NCBI GenBank assembly: GCA_031280115.1
Contig: JAITHF010000108.1
Coordinates: 1 to 7,487 of the forward strand
Direction: 5' to 3'
Origin: Spirochaetaceae bacterium
GTDB taxonomy: Bacteria; Spirochaetota; Spirochaetia; Treponematales; Breznakiellaceae
Length of the DNA: 7,487 bases
Below are positions 5,644 through 7,487 of the stretch, piece after piece (the stretch's first letter is position 1; every line of letters begins with the position of its first letter). A program made the translations under genes and the position numbers. The notes beneath the pieces were generated by a model. The model ran no database searches. It was not told where the DNA came from and saw only the letters and a list, made by a program, of their open reading frames with translations.

Positions 5644-7122
5644 TTATCCGTTCTTTTCAAGGTGGAGGATGACCCGGAACCCCAGATAATTGTCCCTGCT
5701 GAAGGGGACATTGCTGCACCGGTTCGCGGAACGGAGGTAGCGGGCGCTGCCGCCCCAGCTGCCGCCCCGGATAATCCGGCTCGATCCTGAAGAGGGCCCT
5801 GCGGGATTAACCGTGTTCCGCAGGTTATAGGGGCCGTACCAGTCCCAGCACCACTCCCACACGTTGCCGTGCATATCGAAAACACCCCACTGGTTAGGCT
5901 CAAAACTGCCCGCCGGCAGGGTGGTTTCCCGATAGGTTTCTTTGGCGCTTTTGTTATACGAATAGGTCCCGTCGTAATTCGCCTGATCTGTGGTTATCTT
6001 CTCGCCTGTACTAAACGGGCTCGCGGTTCCGGCGCGGCAGGCGTATTCCCACTCCGCCTCGGTGGGAAGGCGGTAGCCGGCGCCGTGCCGGTTCCACCGG
6101 ACAATCTCGCCTTTTATTATATACAGCGGGGCGAAGCCCTCGCTGATACTGCGGGCGTTGCAATACGCCGCCGCGTCAAACCAGTTCACGTTTTCCACCG
6201 GCAGGCTCCCGCCTTTGAAATGGCTGGGGTTTACCCCCATAATACGCTCGTACTCCTGCTGGGTAACCGCGTATTTCCCTATATAAAAGCCGTCCAGCGC
6301 CACCCTATGATAGATCTCGTTGTCAAGCCGCTCCGCTTCGGTCTCAGGGCTTCCCATCATAAACTCGCCGGCCTCTATTTTTACGAAATCTTTCATAAGG
6401 CCCTGGGCGAAATCCTTGGGAACAGCAGGCGCGCCGCCGTGCTCCGCCCCTGCCGCCTCCTCCCCTCGCTGCGGGCTTTTATCCCTTTGGGTTCCTTGCA
6501 TCTCGGCCTTCGCCGCTTCCCCGTCTTTCTGCGCCGCTTCTTTCTGGGTTTCCTCTTTCTGTTTTTCCCCCTCTTTTTCCCCCTCTTTTCCCCCCTGTCC
6601 TTCCCCTTTCAGCGCCGCTTCCCCCTGTTTTTCTTCTTTAAGCCTCAGAAGTTCCCCCCGGGCTGCTTCATACAGGGATATGCACTGCTGCGCCGCGTCT
6701 TTAAGCCAGTACAAGGCGCGGTCGTACCGGTTGAGCCGCTCAAACTCGCCGGCAAGCGCGTACTTCGCGTGATAATCTCCGTCTAACGCGGCTTTTTCAA
6801 GGCGCCCGACTGTCTCGCGGTACTCTGCGGCATACCCCTCAATGAGGGCTGCCAGCAGGTTGACCATAGCCGCCGCGTCCTCTGGAAGAAACATATAGGC
6901 GTATTCGAGGCGTGCAAGCAGCGCCGCTTTGGTCTCCTCCGGTGTTTGGGAAAGGGAAAGTTCCCGATAACAGCCTGCTTCGATACACTGAAGAAACCGC
7001 CTGATTTCCCGTTTATGGTTTCCCTTGGCGTATGAAGACAGAAGCGGTTTTAAGCGTTCTCCTTGTTCAAGAACCGCGATTCCGTTATCTTGTATAATCT
7101 GATGTACCAGCTCTTCAAACAT
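5644..7122 (-). CDS. SUMF1/formylglycine-enzyme-fold protein, non-catalytic, with variable-region-like C-terminus
   Basis: This 492-residue protein has three parts. Residues 1-160 form a helical module I cannot name, with a TPR/Sel1-like stretch YHAKYALAGEFERLNRYDRALYWL (split at 117-140). Residues 163-228 are a Lys/Glu/Gln/Gly-rich flexible linker. Residues about 246-486 form a SUMF1 domain, with FVKIEAGEFMMGS, YAVTQQEY, RLPTEAEWEYACRAG (351-365), GNVWEWCWDWYG (419-430) and RGGSW (452-456). In true formylglycine-generating enzymes two cysteines follow the GGSW/Y motif; here they align to G458 and L463, so the oxidase chemistry is absent and a binding role is likely. No signal peptide is seen. 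The ATG at 7122 is chosen over a TTG at 7143 because AGAGGGAGG (7127-7135) ends 4 nt upstream. Alternative view: an ordinary SUMF1-fold lectin-like protein without retroelement diversification. Confidence 0.9.
   Translation of the reverse strand: MFEELVHQIIQDNGIAVLEQGERLKPLLSSYAKGNHKREIRRFLQCIEAGCYRELSLSQTPEETKAALLARLEYAYMFLPEDAAAMVNLLAALIEGYAAEYRETVGRLEKAALDGDYHAKYALAGEFERLNRYDRALYWLKDAAQQCISLYEAARGELLRLKEEKQGEAALKGEGQGGKEGEKEGEKQKEETQKEAAQKDGEAAKAEMQGTQRDKSPQRGEEAAGAEHGGAPAVPKDFAQGLMKDFVKIEAGEFMMGSPETEAERLDNEIYHRVALDGFYIGKYAVTQQEYERIMGVNPSHFKGGSLPVENVNWFDAAAYCNARSISEGFAPLYIIKGEIVRWNRHGAGYRLPTEAEWEYACRAGTASPFSTGEKITTDQANYDGTYSYNKSAKETYRETTLPAGSFEPNQWGVFDMHGNVWEWCWDWYGPYNLRNTVNPAGPSSGSSRIIRGGSWGGSARYLRSANRCSNVPFSRDNYLGFRVILHLEKNG
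5674..5760 (-). other. Candidate DGR variable region in the SUMF1 domain
   Basis: These codons for residues 455-483 (from S455-W456 to F482-R483) look like an adenine-mutagenised region. Fourteen codons are derivable from AAC or AAT by changes at A positions only: G457 GGC, G458 GGC, S459 AGC, Y462 TAC, N467 AAC, C469 TGC, S470 AGC, N471 AAT, V472 GTC, F474 TTC, S475 AGC, D477 GAC, N478 AAT, Y479 TAT. The scaffold residues RSANR, P and LGFRV match the SUMF1 consensus. Known Treponema DGR targets (TvpA of T. denticola) vary at this end of the same fold. No template repeat or reverse transcriptase is in the window. The high GC at third positions in the gene makes NNC codons common anyway, which weakens the case. 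Confidence 0.45.
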
Positions 7123-7126
7123 ACAG

Positions 7127-7135
7127 CCTCCCTCT
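7127..7135 (-). promoter_or_regulatory. Ribosome binding site of the SUMF1-fold gene
   Basis: AGAGGGAGG on the minus strand ends 4 nt before the ATG at 7122; its AGAGG half is 8 nt away. It decides the start against the TTG at 7143, which lies upstream of it. Confidence 0.8.
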
Positions 7136-7187
7136 AGCGTCAAGGTATGAGGTTATTATTTTTTCTCCCCAGCGTCCACCCCCCTGC

Positions 7188-7372
7188 GGCAGCCGGAGGC
7201 TGTTTCACCCCCTGCGGGGGATTCACGTGCTTCCTGCGGTGAGAGGGTTTGGGGGTTTAGTCACAACCCAGAAGCGGCGCCTCAGCGGAATTCGATAGCG
7301 CACGGGCGCATAGCATGTCGCCTTTATGGGTGGTTTGGAGGGTCTATGACCCTCCAAATTCTCTTAAAAGAG
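7188..7372. repeat. Right palindromic-module composite repeat (inverted copy)
   Basis: This region carries the same four modules as the left composite in the opposite orientation: D (7188-7207), C (7208-7225), B (7277-7294) and A (7334-7372). Module A is again a long stem, with left arm TTTGGAGGGTC (7334-7344), loop TAT, and right arm GACCCTCCAAA (7348-7358), followed by ATT... and the small CTCTT-AA-AAGAG palindrome (7361-7372). The stem differs from the left copy at three positions, each compensated in the opposite arm. It fills most of the region upstream of the SUMF1-fold gene, and no gene is visible from 7136 to the window end. Confidence 0.8.
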
Positions 7373-7457
7373 GGGCGGTAGTGTTGTGTTATTATGATGA
7401 AAAATAATACGGCAGCGCTCCCGTTAGGGCGCAGTGTGGCCGAAAACGGCAAACGGA

Positions 7458-7484
7458 ATTATATAGTATATATGAGTTTATCAA
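7458..7484 (-). promoter_or_regulatory. Candidate promoter pointing toward the SUMF1-fold gene
   Basis: On the minus strand TTGATA (7479-7484) precedes TATAAT (7458-7463) with a 15-nt AT-rich spacer, shorter than the usual 16-18 nt. If real, the transcript would have a leader of about 330 nt running through the palindromic composite, giving room for control by structure. It is the only recognisable promoter-like pair upstream of the gene. Confidence 0.35.
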
Positions 7485-7487
7485 GCC

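Noticed and set aside
6520..6640. Polypyrimidine tract as a regulatory or triplex-forming element
   Set aside because: It is fully explained as the complement of Glu/Lys/Gly codons in the protein linker.
5869..6786. Plus-strand open frame of 305 codons with Phe/Pro/Leu-rich hydrophobic stretch
   Set aside because: It is antisense to the SUMF1-fold gene; the hydrophobic run is the complement of the Lys/Glu-rich linker.
7394..7487. Plus-strand open frame from an ATG at 7394 to the window end (MMKNNTAALPLGRSVAEN...)
   Set aside because: Only about 31 codons are visible, there is no clear Shine-Dalgarno site, and a promoter-like pair on the opposite strand overlaps it. It needs sequence beyond the window.

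Overview
The window looks like an accessory or intergenic-repeat-rich stretch of a bacterial chromosome. The protein styles (relaxed lipobox lipoprotein, SUMF1-fold protein with a helical N-terminal module) fit a spirochaete of the Treponema type, perhaps a gut-associated one. That is inference from protein style; nothing here is diagnostic. All five convincing genes lie on the minus strand and are GC-rich. A much more AT-rich tandem array fills the left end.

Layout from left to right. 1-301: fourteen 21-bp tandem units, each able to fold into a hairpin, followed by two GC-rich degenerate units with the same spacing (to about 337). 391-577: a composite of small palindromic modules. 556-1431: PHP-type histidinol-phosphatase. 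1428-2324: serine beta-lactamase-like hydrolase. 2330-4045: lipoprotein substrate-binding protein of the oligopeptide (OppA/DppA) family. 4081-4089: extended -10 promoter. 4110-5507: large helical protein I do not recognise. 5644-7122: SUMF1/formylglycine-enzyme-fold protein lacking the enzyme's cysteines. 7188-7372: a second, inverted copy of the palindromic-module composite. 7458-7484: candidate promoter pointing left.

The lipoprotein, hydrolase and phosphatase genes are separated by 5 nt and a 4-nt ATGA overlap, so they read as one transcript from the promoter at 4081-4089, in the order lipoprotein, hydrolase, phosphatase. No permease or ATPase is present, so the lipoprotein is an orphan receptor here.

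The most interesting feature is the C-terminus of the SUMF1-fold protein (5674-5760). Fourteen codons in a stretch of about 24 can be derived from AAC or AAT by changing only adenines. They sit where Treponema diversity-generating retroelement (DGR) targets such as TvpA vary, inside a C-type-lectin/SUMF1 fold. No reverse transcriptase or template repeat is in the window, so this would have to be a remote variable region. Second in interest are the two inverted palindromic composites that bracket the gene block, whose main hairpins differ by compensating base changes, and the 21-bp hairpin array.
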